Assembly (NCBI GenBank): GCA_016713325.1 | Contig: JADJPJ010000002.1 | Span: 434,001 to 498,000 of the forward strand | Source of the DNA: Candidatus Flexifilum affinis | GTDB taxonomy: Bacteria > Chloroflexota > Anaerolineae > Aggregatilineales > Phototrophicaceae | Direction of reading: 5' to 3' | DNA: 64,000 bases | Part shown: in pieces, positions 17,961 to 26,524 of the stretch | Layout: each line of letters begins with the position of its first letter | Numbering within the stretch: position 1 is the stretch's first letter | Notes under the pieces: model-generated | The model's database searches: none | What the model was told of the DNA's origin: nothing | The model's input: only the letters and a program-made list of their open reading frames with translations | Position numbers and translations under genes: made by a program

Positions 17961-19357
17961 CAGGGAATCCAGCGCGGCAAGAAACCATTCTGGGCGATTT
18001 TTTCGCCGCTGGCCGTCGCAATGTCGAACACCCAGATTTCCGGCCGCGCGAGCGGATCGGGCTGCATGTCTTCGCCGAGTTCCGGGAAGCGCTGGACCAC
18101 GAGCTGTGTGCCGGTGGGATCATACCAGAAGAAAGCATTGGCATAGCGGGGATCGTCGGTAAACGGAGTCGTCTCGCCGGTTTCGACGTCGATGAAGACG
18201 ATCTGTGTGGCGCGGAACAAATCCGGGTTCTGGCGGGCGACGGCCAGGACCTTGCCATCCGGACGCCACTGGGCACGCTGATCGCTGACCTGTTCTTCGC
18301 CGCTGGTCAGCAGACGGTCAGAGCCGGACTCCAGATCGACCAGATGCAGGGTGGAGCGCGATCCGCCGCCTTCCAGCACCACCAGCTCGGCATAGGCGAG
18401 GCGCAGGCCGTCGGGCGAAAGGGCGCCGGGCGCGCCGGAACTGTTGGGCACGGCGATGATGCGGCCGTCGGTCATGTCGTACACCAGGGTGGCCACCGAA
18501 CTGCGATCGTAGAAGGCGATGCGCTTGCCGTCGGCCGACCACTGCGGGCTGTAACCGAGGATCTGCGATTCATTGAGCAGGGGGCGCGTCGAGGCCGGGC
18601 TGGTCTCCAGATCGATCAGCCAGATGCGCGTCGGACTCTGCCCGACCGACTCCATGCCGGTGTTGTACTCGACGCGCTCATAGGCGATCTGTTTGCCATT
18701 GGGGTTCCAGACCGGGTTGGTGCAGGAGGCATCGACGCAGTTGGTGAGCTGTCGCAGTTCGCCGGTCGTCAGGTCGATCAGCTTGATGTCGTAGGTGTTC
18801 TCCAGCGTGTTGGCCTCGCTGAAGGCGACGCGCGTGCCATCCGGGCTGATGCTAAAGTCGAACAGGCCGCTCGGGCTGTGGGTGATCTGCTGCGGCGTTT
18901 CGGGCGACTGCGGATCGACCATCCAGACGTTCTGCGGAACGCCGTCGGCCGGAAACATGTAGGCGACGCGCAGCGCTGCGATGGTGAAGTTGAACCGGTA
19001 CTCGGAGAGCACCTCCCGGCCGGACTCGGCGCGCGCGCCGCGTTCCAGGACGACGGTGATGTCGGAGCCGGGCAGGAAGGCACTGCGGGGCGTGAAGGTG
19101 ATCGTCTGACCGCTCCAACTGAACTGGCCGTCAGTCGCCGGCTCGGTGCGCAGGCGCGCCTCGACGGTGGGACGGTCCATCGGCTCGCTGAAGGTGATCA
19201 GGATCGGACTGGTGCTGTGCCCCTCGCCAAGCGGCGCGACGCGATTAAGCTCCACGCCGATACGATCGCCCAGGAGCGCAGTGAGCAGAATGGCCGCGAC
19301 CAGGGCCGCAGCGGTCAGGAGGACGACTCGATCAAAGCGAGTGAAGGAAATGTGCAT
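17960..19357 (-). CDS. membrane-anchored PD40/TolB-like beta-propeller protein with Big_5 domain
   Basis: 465 residues. An N-terminal membrane anchor (about 11-30) is followed by an Ig-like Big_5 region (ILITFSEPMDRPTVEARL near 52-69) and then repeated PD40 blades with the SPDGTRVAFSEA, NPNGKQIAYER, SADGKRIAFYD, SPDGLRLAYAE and RPDGKVLAVAR motifs. It is probably extracytoplasmic, binding protein or sugar; no enzymatic role is visible. It is coupled by TGATG to the GH36 gene and lies 12 bases downstream of the TIGR03943 gene. Confidence 0.87.
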   Translation of the reverse strand: MHISFTRFDRVVLLTAAALVAAILLTALLGDRIGVELNRVAPLGEGHSTSPILITFSEPMDRPTVEARLRTEPATDGQFSWSGQTITFTPRSAFLPGSDITVVLERGARAESGREVLSEYRFNFTIAALRVAYMFPADGVPQNVWMVDPQSPETPQQITHSPSGLFDFSISPDGTRVAFSEANTLENTYDIKLIDLTTGELRQLTNCVDASCTNPVWNPNGKQIAYERVEYNTGMESVGQSPTRIWLIDLETSPASTRPLLNESQILGYSPQWSADGKRIAFYDRSSVATLVYDMTDGRIIAVPNSSGAPGALSPDGLRLAYAELVVLEGGGSRSTLHLVDLESGSDRLLTSGEEQVSDQRAQWRPDGKVLAVARQNPDLFRATQIVFIDVETGETTPFTDDPRYANAFFWYDPTGTQLVVQRFPELGEDMQPDPLARPEIWVFDIATASGEKIAQNGFLPRWIP

Positions 19358-19369
19358 CGCAGCTCCGCG

Positions 19370-20221
19370 CTACGGGTAGAGATAAGGGTGTTCGGGCTGA
19401 TCGACGCGATCGATCCGCTCGGCCTGCACGACGGGCAGACGTTCGCCGCGGAAGTCGGCCAGGTGCAGCGTGCCCTGCACTCGCACCCAGCTCCCCTGTT
19501 CGAGCGACGCGGTGTCCTGCGACTGCACCGCCAGACCGATGGCGCTGGCATCGGCGACGCAGCAGCTCACCGTGAAGCGGGCGACCATGAACTGATCGTC
19601 GGCAAATGTCGGTTCGCGGTAGATGAAGCCGACGACATCGACCGGCTCGCCATCGAAACGGGCCATGTCCGCCTCACGGTTGAAGGCGCGCAGCCAGTCG
19701 AGAACGTTGCGCTCCAGCGCCGGGATGCTGAGCGTGGTCACCTCGGCAGATTCGACGGCCGAAACGTTGACGCCGCCGCTGACAGCTTCTGCCCCCAGGG
19801 GGCGCGATGGGATCAGCGTGCCGAGCAGGAGCGGGACGGAGACAATAGCCAGGACCGGCCAGGAGATCGCACCGTGCGAATGGCCTTCGTGAGCGTGGTC
19901 ATGGTCATGCTGATCATTATGTTCATGCGCATGGCCTTTGCGATGTGCGGTCAGCAGATGCCAGATACTGTAAAGGCCGATGATCAGAAAGAGCGCCGCC
20001 GCGACGTAGGAAAGCCAGGCAAAGCGGAGATTGATGTAATTGGTCAGGTTACCCGTCAGGATGTTGTAGACGAAGTACAGGCCCAGCCCGAGCAGGATGG
20101 CGGCTTTGAGCCAGAGCTGCACCGTCTGAGCGCCGTCGGCGTGGCCGTCGTCATGATGGTCGTGGCTGGCGCCATGGTCATGAGGGTGATCATGATCGTG
20201 AGGCAGGTTGAGAGTGGTCAT
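19370..20221 (-). CDS. TIGR03943/YcgQ-family membrane protein, histidine-rich
   Basis: 283-residue membrane protein of the TIGR03943 family, partner of YcgR/ArsP-type permeases. A His/Asp-rich N-terminus (residues 8-30), two membrane helices, a second His-rich loop (about 94-115) and a third helix precede a C-terminal OB-like region with VDVVGFIYRE, FMVARFTVSCCVADA and GSWVRVQGTL. The His clusters suggest divalent metal binding, probably zinc; this is inference. It is 27 bases downstream of the permease gene, the arrangement seen in the two-gene ycgRQ-type modules. Confidence 0.9.
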   Translation of the reverse strand: MTTLNLPHDHDHPHDHGASHDHHDDGHADGAQTVQLWLKAAILLGLGLYFVYNILTGNLTNYINLRFAWLSYVAAALFLIIGLYSIWHLLTAHRKGHAHEHNDQHDHDHAHEGHSHGAISWPVLAIVSVPLLLGTLIPSRPLGAEAVSGGVNVSAVESAEVTTLSIPALERNVLDWLRAFNREADMARFDGEPVDVVGFIYREPTFADDQFMVARFTVSCCVADASAIGLAVQSQDTASLEQGSWVRVQGTLHLADFRGERLPVVQAERIDRVDQPEHPYLYP

Positions 20222-20248
20222 TCACAGGCTCCGTAGACTCAAGGACGC

Positions 20249-21304
20249 TTAAAGGGCGAGATTGAGATTGATCCAGATGCCGATGAGCATCGTCATCAGC
20301 AGGGGCAGCAGGATCAGATAGAGCACGATCCGCTGTCTGAAGACGCCGAGGAACATCAGCATCGACTTGATGTCGACCATGGGGCCGAAGGTGAGGAAGG
20401 CCAGGATCGACCCGGTGGTGAAGGTTCCGGCGAAGGCCAGGGCCAGGAAGGAGTCGACGGTCGAGCAGACGCTGAGCAGGAAGGCCAGCGCCTGCATGGC
20501 CAGCACTGAGATGATCGGGCCGCGGCCGAGGGCCAGCAGGAATTCCTGGCTGATGAAGGTCTGCATGGCAGCGGCCAGCAGCGAGCCGATGATCAGGTAG
20601 CGGCCCATCTCGAAGAACTCGTCCCCGGCGAGGGCGACGGCATCGCGCAGACCAGCCAGGAGTGTCTTGCGCGGCGGCGCGGGCGGGGTCACGTGGAGCA
20701 GCGGCACGACCGGCAGATCGCCGGAACCGCCCATGACCGGCGGAAGGGTCCCTGGTGTGACGGCCCGCAGCACCTCCTGCGGCCGGGCGGCGAGGGCGAA
20801 GACCAGCCCGACGGAGAAGGCCACCAGGGCGGTGATGACGAATCGGCCGATCAGCACCTCGCCAAAGCCGAAGGCCGCGGCGGTGCTGGCCAGCACGATT
20901 GGGTTGATGACCGGGGCGGCCAGCAGGAATGTCACGCCGACGGAGATCGGCAGGCCTTTGCTGTACAGGCGGCGCACGACCGGCACGACGCCGCATTCGC
21001 AGACGGGGAAGGTGAAGCCCATGAAGGTGCCGACGACGGTGGCCAGGACGCGGTTGCGCGGCACCACTTTGGCGATGTCCTCGGCGGTGAGGAAGGCCTC
21101 GATCAGGCCGGAGACGAAGGTGCCGAGCAGCAGAAACGGAACCGCTTCGATGAAAATGCCGAGGAAGCGAGTGCTGAAGATGCTCAGCAGGGTGGACAGA
21201 TCATTCCCGGAGCTGAGCAGGGCGATGAGGACGATGATGGCCGCGGCGACGCCCAGGACGGAGATCACCTGGCGGCGGAGATCGGAGCGCGTTTCGCGTT
21301 TCAC
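20249..21304 (-). CDS. permease of the ArsP/DUF318 (YcgR) family
   Basis: 351-residue polytopic permease. Eight or so membrane segments occur, with the family's hallmark [16 protein letters not shown] (about 114-129), [15 protein letters not shown] (about 147) and the second-half [16 protein letters not shown] followed by [14 protein letters not shown]. The paired Cys in PVCECG could take part in metal or thiol chemistry. Its substrate is not known; related proteins export organoarsenicals or are zinc-regulated. It heads a leftward operon with the TIGR03943 gene. Confidence 0.9.
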   Translation of the reverse strand: MKRETRSDLRRQVISVLGVAAAIIVLIALLSSGNDLSTLLSIFSTRFLGIFIEAVPFLLLGTFVSGLIEAFLTAEDIAKVVPRNRVLATVVGTFMGFTFPVCECGVVPVVRRLYSKGLPISVGVTFLLAAPVINPIVLASTAAAFGFGEVLIGRFVITALVAFSVGLVFALAARPQEVLRAVTPGTLPPVMGGSGDLPVVPLLHVTPPAPPRKTLLAGLRDAVALAGDEFFEMGRYLIIGSLLAAAMQTFISQEFLLALGRGPIISVLAMQALAFLLSVCSTVDSFLALAFAGTFTTGSILAFLTFGPMVDIKSMLMFLGVFRQRIVLYLILLPLLMTMLIGIWINLNLAL

Positions 21305-21359
21305 GAAGATGGACTCCCGTGACTTTCCTGCATCCGCCGCCCATTGTACCAGAGTTCGC

Positions 21360-22736
21360 TCAGTCCTTTGGCAGACTGTGGGCCAGCGCTTCCCCGACGT
21401 GCCGCACCTCGACCACCTTGAGATCGCCGGGCAGGTCGGGAAGTCTCCGCCGGACCTTGGGGATCATCACCCGTTTGAAGCCGATCTTGTGGGCTTCGTT
21501 CAGGCGCGCCGGAAGCTGGGCCACGCCGCGCACTTCGCCGCTCAGGCCAATCTCGCCGACGAAAGCCATATCGGCGGGCAGGGCTTTGTCGAAGTAGCTG
21601 GAGGCCAGCGCCACGGCCATCGCCAGATCCGAAGCCGGTTCGTCGATCTTCAGGCCGCCGATGACGTTGACGAAGATGTCCTGCTCGTGCAGCTTCAGCC
21701 CCAACCGGCGGGTCAGCACAGCGCTGACCAGCAGCAGGCGGTTGTAGTCGACGCCGTTGGGAGTGCGGCGCGGGTTGCCGAAGGTGGTCGGGCTGGTGAG
21801 GGCCTGAATCTCGACCAGCAGGGGACGCGTTCCCTCCATGGCGACGACGATGCTGGTGCCAGGGGCGTTCACGACGCGCTCGGCCAGGAACATCTCCGAC
21901 GGGTTAGACACTTCCGTCATGCCTTCGCCGGTCATCTCGAAGACGCCGACCTCGCTGGTGGCACCGAAGCGGTTCTTGACACTGCGCAGAAGACGGTAAG
22001 CCTGGAACGGATCGCCCTCCAGATAGAGGACGGTATCGACGATGTGCTCCAGCACGCGCGGACCGGCGATCGCCCCCTCTTTGGTGACGTGGCCGATCAG
22101 GAAAACGCTGATGCCGGTGGTCTTGGCCAACATTTGCAGTCGGGAGGCGCATTCACGCACCTGGCTGACACTGCCTGGCGAGGACTCGCTCTCTTCGGTG
22201 TAGAGAGTCTGGATGGAGTCGACGATCACCAGCATGGGATCGATACGCTCGACCTGTTCCAGAATGGAGGACAGGCTGGTCTCTGTCAGCAGATACAGCT
22301 CGTCGGCTTTGACGGCCATGCGCTCGGCGCGCATCTTGATCTGCCGGGCGCTCTCCTCCCCGCTGACGTACAGGACGCGGCCGGCGGCCTGCGAAAGAAT
22401 CGCGCTCACCTGGGTGATCAAGGTGCTCTTACCAATGCCGGGGTCACCGCCGATCAGGGTGATGCTGCCTGGCACGATGCCTCCGCCCATCACGCGATTG
22501 AATTCGCTGATCGGGACGAAGATGCGCTGCTCCTGGTCGAAGGTGACTTCATCGAGGCGCTGCGCCTGGCTGGACGGCGCGACAATCCGCCCTCGCGCGC
22601 CGCCGCTGGCCTTCGCGACTTCTGCGATCTCCTCGACCATCGTGTTGAATTCACCGCAGGAGGGGCAGCGTCCCATGTAGCGCGGCGACCGCCGCCCACA
22701 GTTCTCACAGACATAAGACGTTCGTGTTTTCGCCAT
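21360..22736 (-). CDS. radA: DNA repair protein RadA (Sms)
   Basis: RecA-like branch-migration factor in recombinational repair. The 458-residue protein has an N-terminal zinc finger (CENCG at 10-14, CPSCG at 24-28), Walker [12 protein letters not shown] (about 87-97), the RadA-specific KNRFG motif (about 243-247) and a C-terminal Lon-like domain ([19 protein letters not shown]). The start [10 protein letters not shown] at 22736 is the conserved family start; the longer frame adds an implausible MLYECRT extension. Downstream is the ArsP-type permease after 55 bases. Confidence 0.97.
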   Translation of the reverse strand: MAKTRTSYVCENCGRRSPRYMGRCPSCGEFNTMVEEIAEVAKASGGARGRIVAPSSQAQRLDEVTFDQEQRIFVPISEFNRVMGGGIVPGSITLIGGDPGIGKSTLITQVSAILSQAAGRVLYVSGEESARQIKMRAERMAVKADELYLLTETSLSSILEQVERIDPMLVIVDSIQTLYTEESESSPGSVSQVRECASRLQMLAKTTGISVFLIGHVTKEGAIAGPRVLEHIVDTVLYLEGDPFQAYRLLRSVKNRFGATSEVGVFEMTGEGMTEVSNPSEMFLAERVVNAPGTSIVVAMEGTRPLLVEIQALTSPTTFGNPRRTPNGVDYNRLLLVSAVLTRRLGLKLHEQDIFVNVIGGLKIDEPASDLAMAVALASSYFDKALPADMAFVGEIGLSGEVRGVAQLPARLNEAHKIGFKRVMIPKVRRRLPDLPGDLKVVEVRHVGEALAHSLPKD

Positions 22737-22831
22737 GGTCCTACATTCATAGAGCATTTGTTCGATTTTGCAGAGTATAACACAGCGCTAATTTAACGCA
22801 TCTTAAAAAGTTCCGTTTCCGCTGGACATTT

Positions 22832-23038
22832 TTGAAAATCTGTCATAGGATGTTTATGCAATGTGGTTTTGTAGGACATTGTTGTCTTCACCACATCAAC
22901 GCGGTGGTTGAGCGTTGAATAGCCCTGGTGGTTAGCAATACCGCGCAAGATCCTCCTGGAAAGTTGACGGTGTGTGGTGCCCCGGCTAGAAGCAGAAACC
23001 AAGTTCATTTGCAGATGTCCTTTCAGGAGAGATGACAC
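22832..23038 (+). promoter_or_regulatory. promoter and long 5-prime leader of the cold shock gene
   Basis: TTGAAA (22832-22837) and TATGCA (22855-22860) are 17 bases apart, which would give a leader of about 170 bases before the cold shock ATG at 23039. Long structured leaders that melt or refold in the cold are known for csp genes elsewhere. The leader ends with a good Shine-Dalgarno (CAGGAGAG). The upstream part (22737-22831) is A/T-rich with no gene seen. Confidence 0.45.
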
Positions 23039-23254
23039 ATGGGACAGCGCACGCGCGGTACGGTGAAGTGGTTCAACAGCGAGAAGGGCTACGGCTTCAT
23101 CACTCAGGAGAATGGTCCGGATTTGTTCGTCCACTACTCCGAGATCCAGTCGAAGGGGTTCCGCACGCTGAACGAAGGCGACAAGGTCGAATTCGAAATC
23201 ACAGATGGTAAGAAGGGCAAGCAGGCATCTGCTGTCACCGTCATCACCAGCTAA
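23039..23254 (+). CDS. csp: cold shock protein
   Basis: 71-residue single-domain OB-fold RNA/DNA-binding protein acting as an RNA chaperone. RNP1 (KGYGFIT, about 16-22) and RNP2 (LFVHYSEI, about 29-36) are both present, and the length is normal for CspA-type proteins. It is monocistronic, with a long leader and a strong terminator right after the stop. Confidence 0.97.
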   Translation: MGQRTRGTVKWFNSEKGYGFITQENGPDLFVHYSEIQSKGFRTLNEGDKVEFEITDGKKGKQASAVTVITS

Positions 23255-23275
23255 AAGCTAAAGGTGAACACTTCG

Positions 23276-23306
23276 ACCGCCGGGCCCAGGCCCGGCGGTT
23301 GCTTTT
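23276..23306 (+). terminator. intrinsic terminator after the cold shock gene
   Basis: ACCGCCGGGCC (23276-23286) pairs with GGCCCGGCGGT (23289-23299) and is followed by TGCTTTTAT. It begins 22 bases after the stop codon. Confidence 0.88.
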
Positions 23307-23555
23307 ATAGGCAAGAAACGTTTTTCTGGACTTGAGCTTCTTTCTGCAACAACCCGCCACGCAACACCCAACCGCACCAGGCTCCGTAACGAGACACCCC
23401 AGGCCATCACAACCGTCGCGCCGGTCGAACGAATCGACAAAATTAATCGGCGTGCGATTCGTCGGACAGCAAGAATGCTGTCTCCCTACGATCTCGGATC
23501 TGCTTTGCCGATCTTCCTCTGCCGGTTGATGTATGGGTTGATGAATCCCGACCGT
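23307..23555. other. non-coding stretch, no gene seen
   Basis: Between the cold shock terminator and the leftward gene ending at 23556 I see no supported coding frame or RNA gene. The only structure is a small hairpin, GACAGCA (23465-23471) with TGCTGTC (23476-23482) and loop AGAA, without a T-run. Confidence 0.5.
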
Positions 23556-24101
23556 TCACCCCACCCGCGCGCGGATGGCTTTCTCCCAGTCCGGCGCATC
23601 CTCCGGCACGCGACAGGCGAAGCTGAGCACGCGCCGTGCGATGACCGCCTCGATGTCGGCGCCCTCTCCCCCCTGGCCGGTCGCGACAAACAGCAGCAGA
23701 CGGTTATCGCGCAGATCGCCCAGCGCCGCCAGGATGGACGCCGCCGTCGAGATGCGCAGCTCGGCATTGGACTTTTCCGCCGCGACTTCCAGAAATTCCG
23801 ACGTCGTCTCCCAGCCGGGAATTGCACTGAGTTCGGTCAGAAGCGACTGCTCGTAAGTCAGTCCCCAGGCGGCCAGAACGGCTTTGCTCTCCGCGACCAG
23901 GGTGACCAGGGCTGCACACAGTGGATCGGCCTGCTCAGAAGCGAGTGTGCGGCCCGCGATCTCGCGCCCGAGGCGATCGCAATCGGCATCGCTCAGGTCA
24001 ATGCCGTGCGCGATCAGGGGGCGCCGAAGCTGGCGCAGGAGCAGGTCCAGCAGTTCCCCAAGCGGGGCGGTCCGGTAGGCTGCCAGACGATCAGGAAGCA
24101 T
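23556..24101 (-). CDS. hypothetical protein
   Basis: 181 residues, mostly helical and rich in Ala and Leu (LGELLDLLLRQLRRPLIAHGIDLSDADCDRLGREIAGRTL, split here only by description). No membrane segment, signal peptide or recognised motif is present. Its start overlaps the stop of the upstream M14 peptidase gene by eleven bases, so both are probably translated from one message. No function can be assigned. Confidence 0.72.
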   Translation of the reverse strand: MLPDRLAAYRTAPLGELLDLLLRQLRRPLIAHGIDLSDADCDRLGREIAGRTLASEQADPLCAALVTLVAESKAVLAAWGLTYEQSLLTELSAIPGWETTSEFLEVAAEKSNAELRISTAASILAALGDLRDNRLLLFVATGQGGEGADIEAVIARRVLSFACRVPEDAPDWEKAIRARVG

Positions 24102-25119
24102 CTCGAGTCCTCACTAACCAGGATTGAAGGGCGATGATCGCGCGCAGATTGCGCTCGAATTCCGGCTGATCGCTCTGCGTCAGTTCGACATCAGCGGCGG
24201 GAATGCGTTCACCGTCCGCCCACGTCGGCGCGGTGCCGGTGACGGGGTAGGCGCTGAAACCGTCGCAGCAGGAATAACCGGCGGCTTCGGCGTAAAGCGC
24301 GGCGACAGCCAGGGAGCCGTGATCGCCGCCGCAGTTGCCGGCGAAGACGCCATCCGCCGCGCTGTGATAGAAGAGGACGGCGTTGGGGCGCTCGGCCAGG
24401 ATGAAATTGGCGATGGCCTGCGTCTCGGGTTCGGAGAAGGCGCGTGTTCCCGGGTTGACGGTCTCGCGCCGCCAGTAGGCTTCACGGGACCATTCGCAGG
24501 ACCAGTTGCGGTTGAGATCCACGCCGTTGGCATTGAAGCGGCCGGCGGCGGTGCGCCCGAGGGCGAGACCATCCGGGTTGGCAACCGGGATCAGGATCAG
24601 GCGTATGCCCGGTTCAAGATCGCTCGGTGCATCCTCGAAATGGGCGATGAGCTGCTCGAGCAGGGCGACGGTGTTGCGCTCCCAGCCGCCATGGATGCCG
24701 CCAACCAGGATCAGGGCGCGTTCTCCCGAGCCGAAGGCCCACGCCTCGATGGGTCGCCCGCCGGCGGACTGGCCGATGATCGTCGGGCGTACCCCGGCTG
24801 CCGCCGTGACACTGAACGGCGTCGCCGCGATCGGAATGGCCGCCGCATCGCCGGGCAGAGCATCGCCAGGCAACGCAGCGATCAGGGTTGGCGGTAGAGT
24901 TGTCTCGCTCTGGTCTGCCGTGGTCTGAAGGATGGGGATGGTGCGGCGCGAGGCCGTGGCGGCGATGAGCAACGCGGGTCGTTCGGTCGCGGTGGCCGCA
25001 GCCGTCGGCGGTTCTGAGAGAGGACTGATGGTTGTCTGGCATGCGGCGGCGGACCACAGTATAGTTGAAACAAGAATGAGCCACCCTATGCGGCGGACAA
25101 CGGCAGAAAGGTGATCCAT
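24091..25119 (-). CDS. M14-family zinc carboxypeptidase lipoprotein
   Basis: Predicted surface lipoprotein peptidase, 342 residues, possibly acting on cell-wall peptides. From ATG 25119 the N-terminus is MDHLSAVVRRIGWLIL with lipobox SAAAC (Cys about 27), then a Thr/Pro/Ala linker. The M14 site is visible: HGGWE zinc motif in GGIHGGWERNT, the arginine pair region GVDLNRNW, the third zinc His in FYHSAADG, and the catalytic Glu likely in DVELTQS. The frame is open much further upstream, but only as the shadow of the divergent Thr/Pro-rich gene. The start codon lies one base from that gene's start. Confidence 0.85.
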   Translation of the reverse strand: MDHLSAVVRRIGWLILVSTILWSAAACQTTISPLSEPPTAAATATERPALLIAATASRRTIPILQTTADQSETTLPPTLIAALPGDALPGDAAAIPIAATPFSVTAAAGVRPTIIGQSAGGRPIEAWAFGSGERALILVGGIHGGWERNTVALLEQLIAHFEDAPSDLEPGIRLILIPVANPDGLALGRTAAGRFNANGVDLNRNWSCEWSREAYWRRETVNPGTRAFSEPETQAIANFILAERPNAVLFYHSAADGVFAGNCGGDHGSLAVAALYAEAAGYSCCDGFSAYPVTGTAPTWADGERIPAADVELTQSDQPEFERNLRAIIALQSWLVRTRDAS

Positions 25120-25120
25120 T

Positions 25121-26352
25121 ATGCGTGTCATGTGGTTGACGTTCGCCCTTCTGATAGGGGTGATGGTCGGGTGCACGTCCACTCCCACGTCAGTACCCGC
25201 GCTCGAACTTCCCACCGTCGCGCAGCTTCCCTCGGCGACGATCACGCCGACGCCTTCTATCACGCCATCCCCCTCCAACACGTCAACGTTGACGATCGCG
25301 CCGTCGCTGACCTTCTCACCTACCCACACGCCGACCGAGACTCCGGTCGGGCCGACATTCACCTTCACGCCGTCGCTGACGTACAGTTTAACGCCCCTGC
25401 CGACCAACACCCGCACGCAGACGCCAACGCCAACCGCGACGCGGACCGATACCGCCACCCCGACGGACACGGCAACGATCACGTGGACGCCTTCGCCGAC
25501 GCGGCGACCGACGCTGACGCCTTCACCGACTCGTTCGCCAACATGGCTGCCGACGCTAACGCCGCTGCCCACGCTGACCCATACGCCGGTGCCGACGCCG
25601 ACCTTCACGCCGACGTTCGCCGGGCCGGTGATCTACAGCTTCGGCGTAAACATGCAGAACGTGCTGCCCAATTCGGCGCTCACGTTTGCCTTCTCATCGG
25701 CGGCAGATGGCGCACGGCTGGAACTGCTGGCTCCGAACGGCGTGCCGCTGCAGACTTTCCCCGTATTGCCCACGGGCAACTATACCGTGATTGTACCGGA
25801 TACGCTGGGGCGGGTGCTGAATTACCGCTTCGTCGCCGCGCGCGCCGGCGCGAGGTCGCCCGCACGCTGCAAGTGACGATCACCTGCCCGGTGAACTGGT
25901 TCTTTGGCGATCAGTACGCCCCACCGAACGCCGCCTGCCCGACTTCGCAGGCCATCACCGGCGATGGACGCTTCCAGCCCTTCGAGCGCGGCGTGATGAT
26001 CTACGCTAATGCCGCCAACCTGAACCGCATCCATGGCTTGCAGGATGAGGGATCGCGCTACATCGCTTACGGCAACGGCTGGGACGGTTCAACGATCAAC
26101 AGCAGCCCGCCGGCGGCTGGCCGCTTCATGCCGGCGCAGATGTTCAACTGGGCCTACTACAACACGCTGGCACCGATCGGGAGCTGGGACTCGGCCATCG
26201 GCTGGGCGACGACCGATATCAACAGCGATCCGCGCACCATCCAGTGGGAAGGGCCGGTCAACGGTCCCGGCGCCTTTTACATCGACGCGCCCGGCGGGGC
26301 GGTGTACCGCTTCAGCGGCGGCGACAGTGGGACGTGGGCGCGGCTGCGGTGA
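25121..26352 (+). CDS. Thr/Pro-rich lipoprotein, reading frame interrupted near 25840-25860
   Basis: The N-terminus MRVMWLTFALLIGVMVGC has a lipobox (Cys 18) and is followed by about 150 residues of Thr-Pro-rich linker, then a beta-rich domain (IYSFGVNMQNVLPNSALTF). The frame from 25121 stops at 25876 with a nonsense tail, while the adjacent frame continues with VARTLQVTITCPVNWFFGDQYAP and a secreted-like Trp/Tyr-rich domain to 26352. Removing one GC dinucleotide from the GCGCGCGC run joins both parts as FVAARRREVARTLQV, giving about 409 residues. AAAGGTGATC before the ATG is an excellent Shine-Dalgarno. Function unknown; surface exposure is inferred. Confidence 0.75.
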
Positions 26353-26370
26353 GGGGCAAGAAATGAACTC

Positions 26371-26392
26371 GGGCGGACACGTGGGTCCGCCC
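26371..26392. repeat. hairpin element GGGCGGAC...GTCCGCCC
   Basis: GGGCGGAC (26371-26378) and GTCCGCCC (26385-26392) form a perfect 8-bp stem. It lies between the Thr/Pro-rich lipoprotein and DUF3179 genes and lacks a T-run. A related GC-rich hairpin (GGGTCGGGC / GCCCGCCCC, 27711-27734) follows the DUF3179 gene, sharing the CGCCCCT-CG end, so these may be copies of an intergenic repeat. Confidence 0.55.
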
Positions 26393-26524
26393 CTACGCTT
26401 ATGCGTTGGCAGTGGTCGGGCGGGACAACTTGTTTGCCTGTGCTCGCCTGTAATCTCCTGTTAAGGGATTTATGGCACGCTGGTCAGCGAATCCATTGCC
26501 CTTGAACCCTGTGGAGCATGATCC

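Noticed and set aside
16020..18146. 708-codon frame antisense to the alpha-galactosidase gene
   Set aside because: The GH36 catalytic motifs on the other strand are clear; the antisense translation is low-complexity and unrelated to any family.
17777..20236. Open frame of 819 codons antisense to the GH36, PD40 and TIGR03943 genes
   Set aside because: It runs opposite to three well-supported coding genes in GC-rich DNA, where long antisense frames arise by codon bias; the product has no recognisable domain.
24091..25608. Long start for the M14 peptidase with a Val/Gly-rich N-terminus
   Set aside because: The extra 163 residues are the antisense of the Thr/Pro-rich lipoprotein; the lipoprotein signal begins at 25119.
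25190..25620. Short repeated ACGCC/CCGAC units, at first suggestive of a repeat array or CRISPR
   Set aside because: They are codon-level repetition of a Thr/Pro-rich linker with no fixed repeat and spacer lengths.
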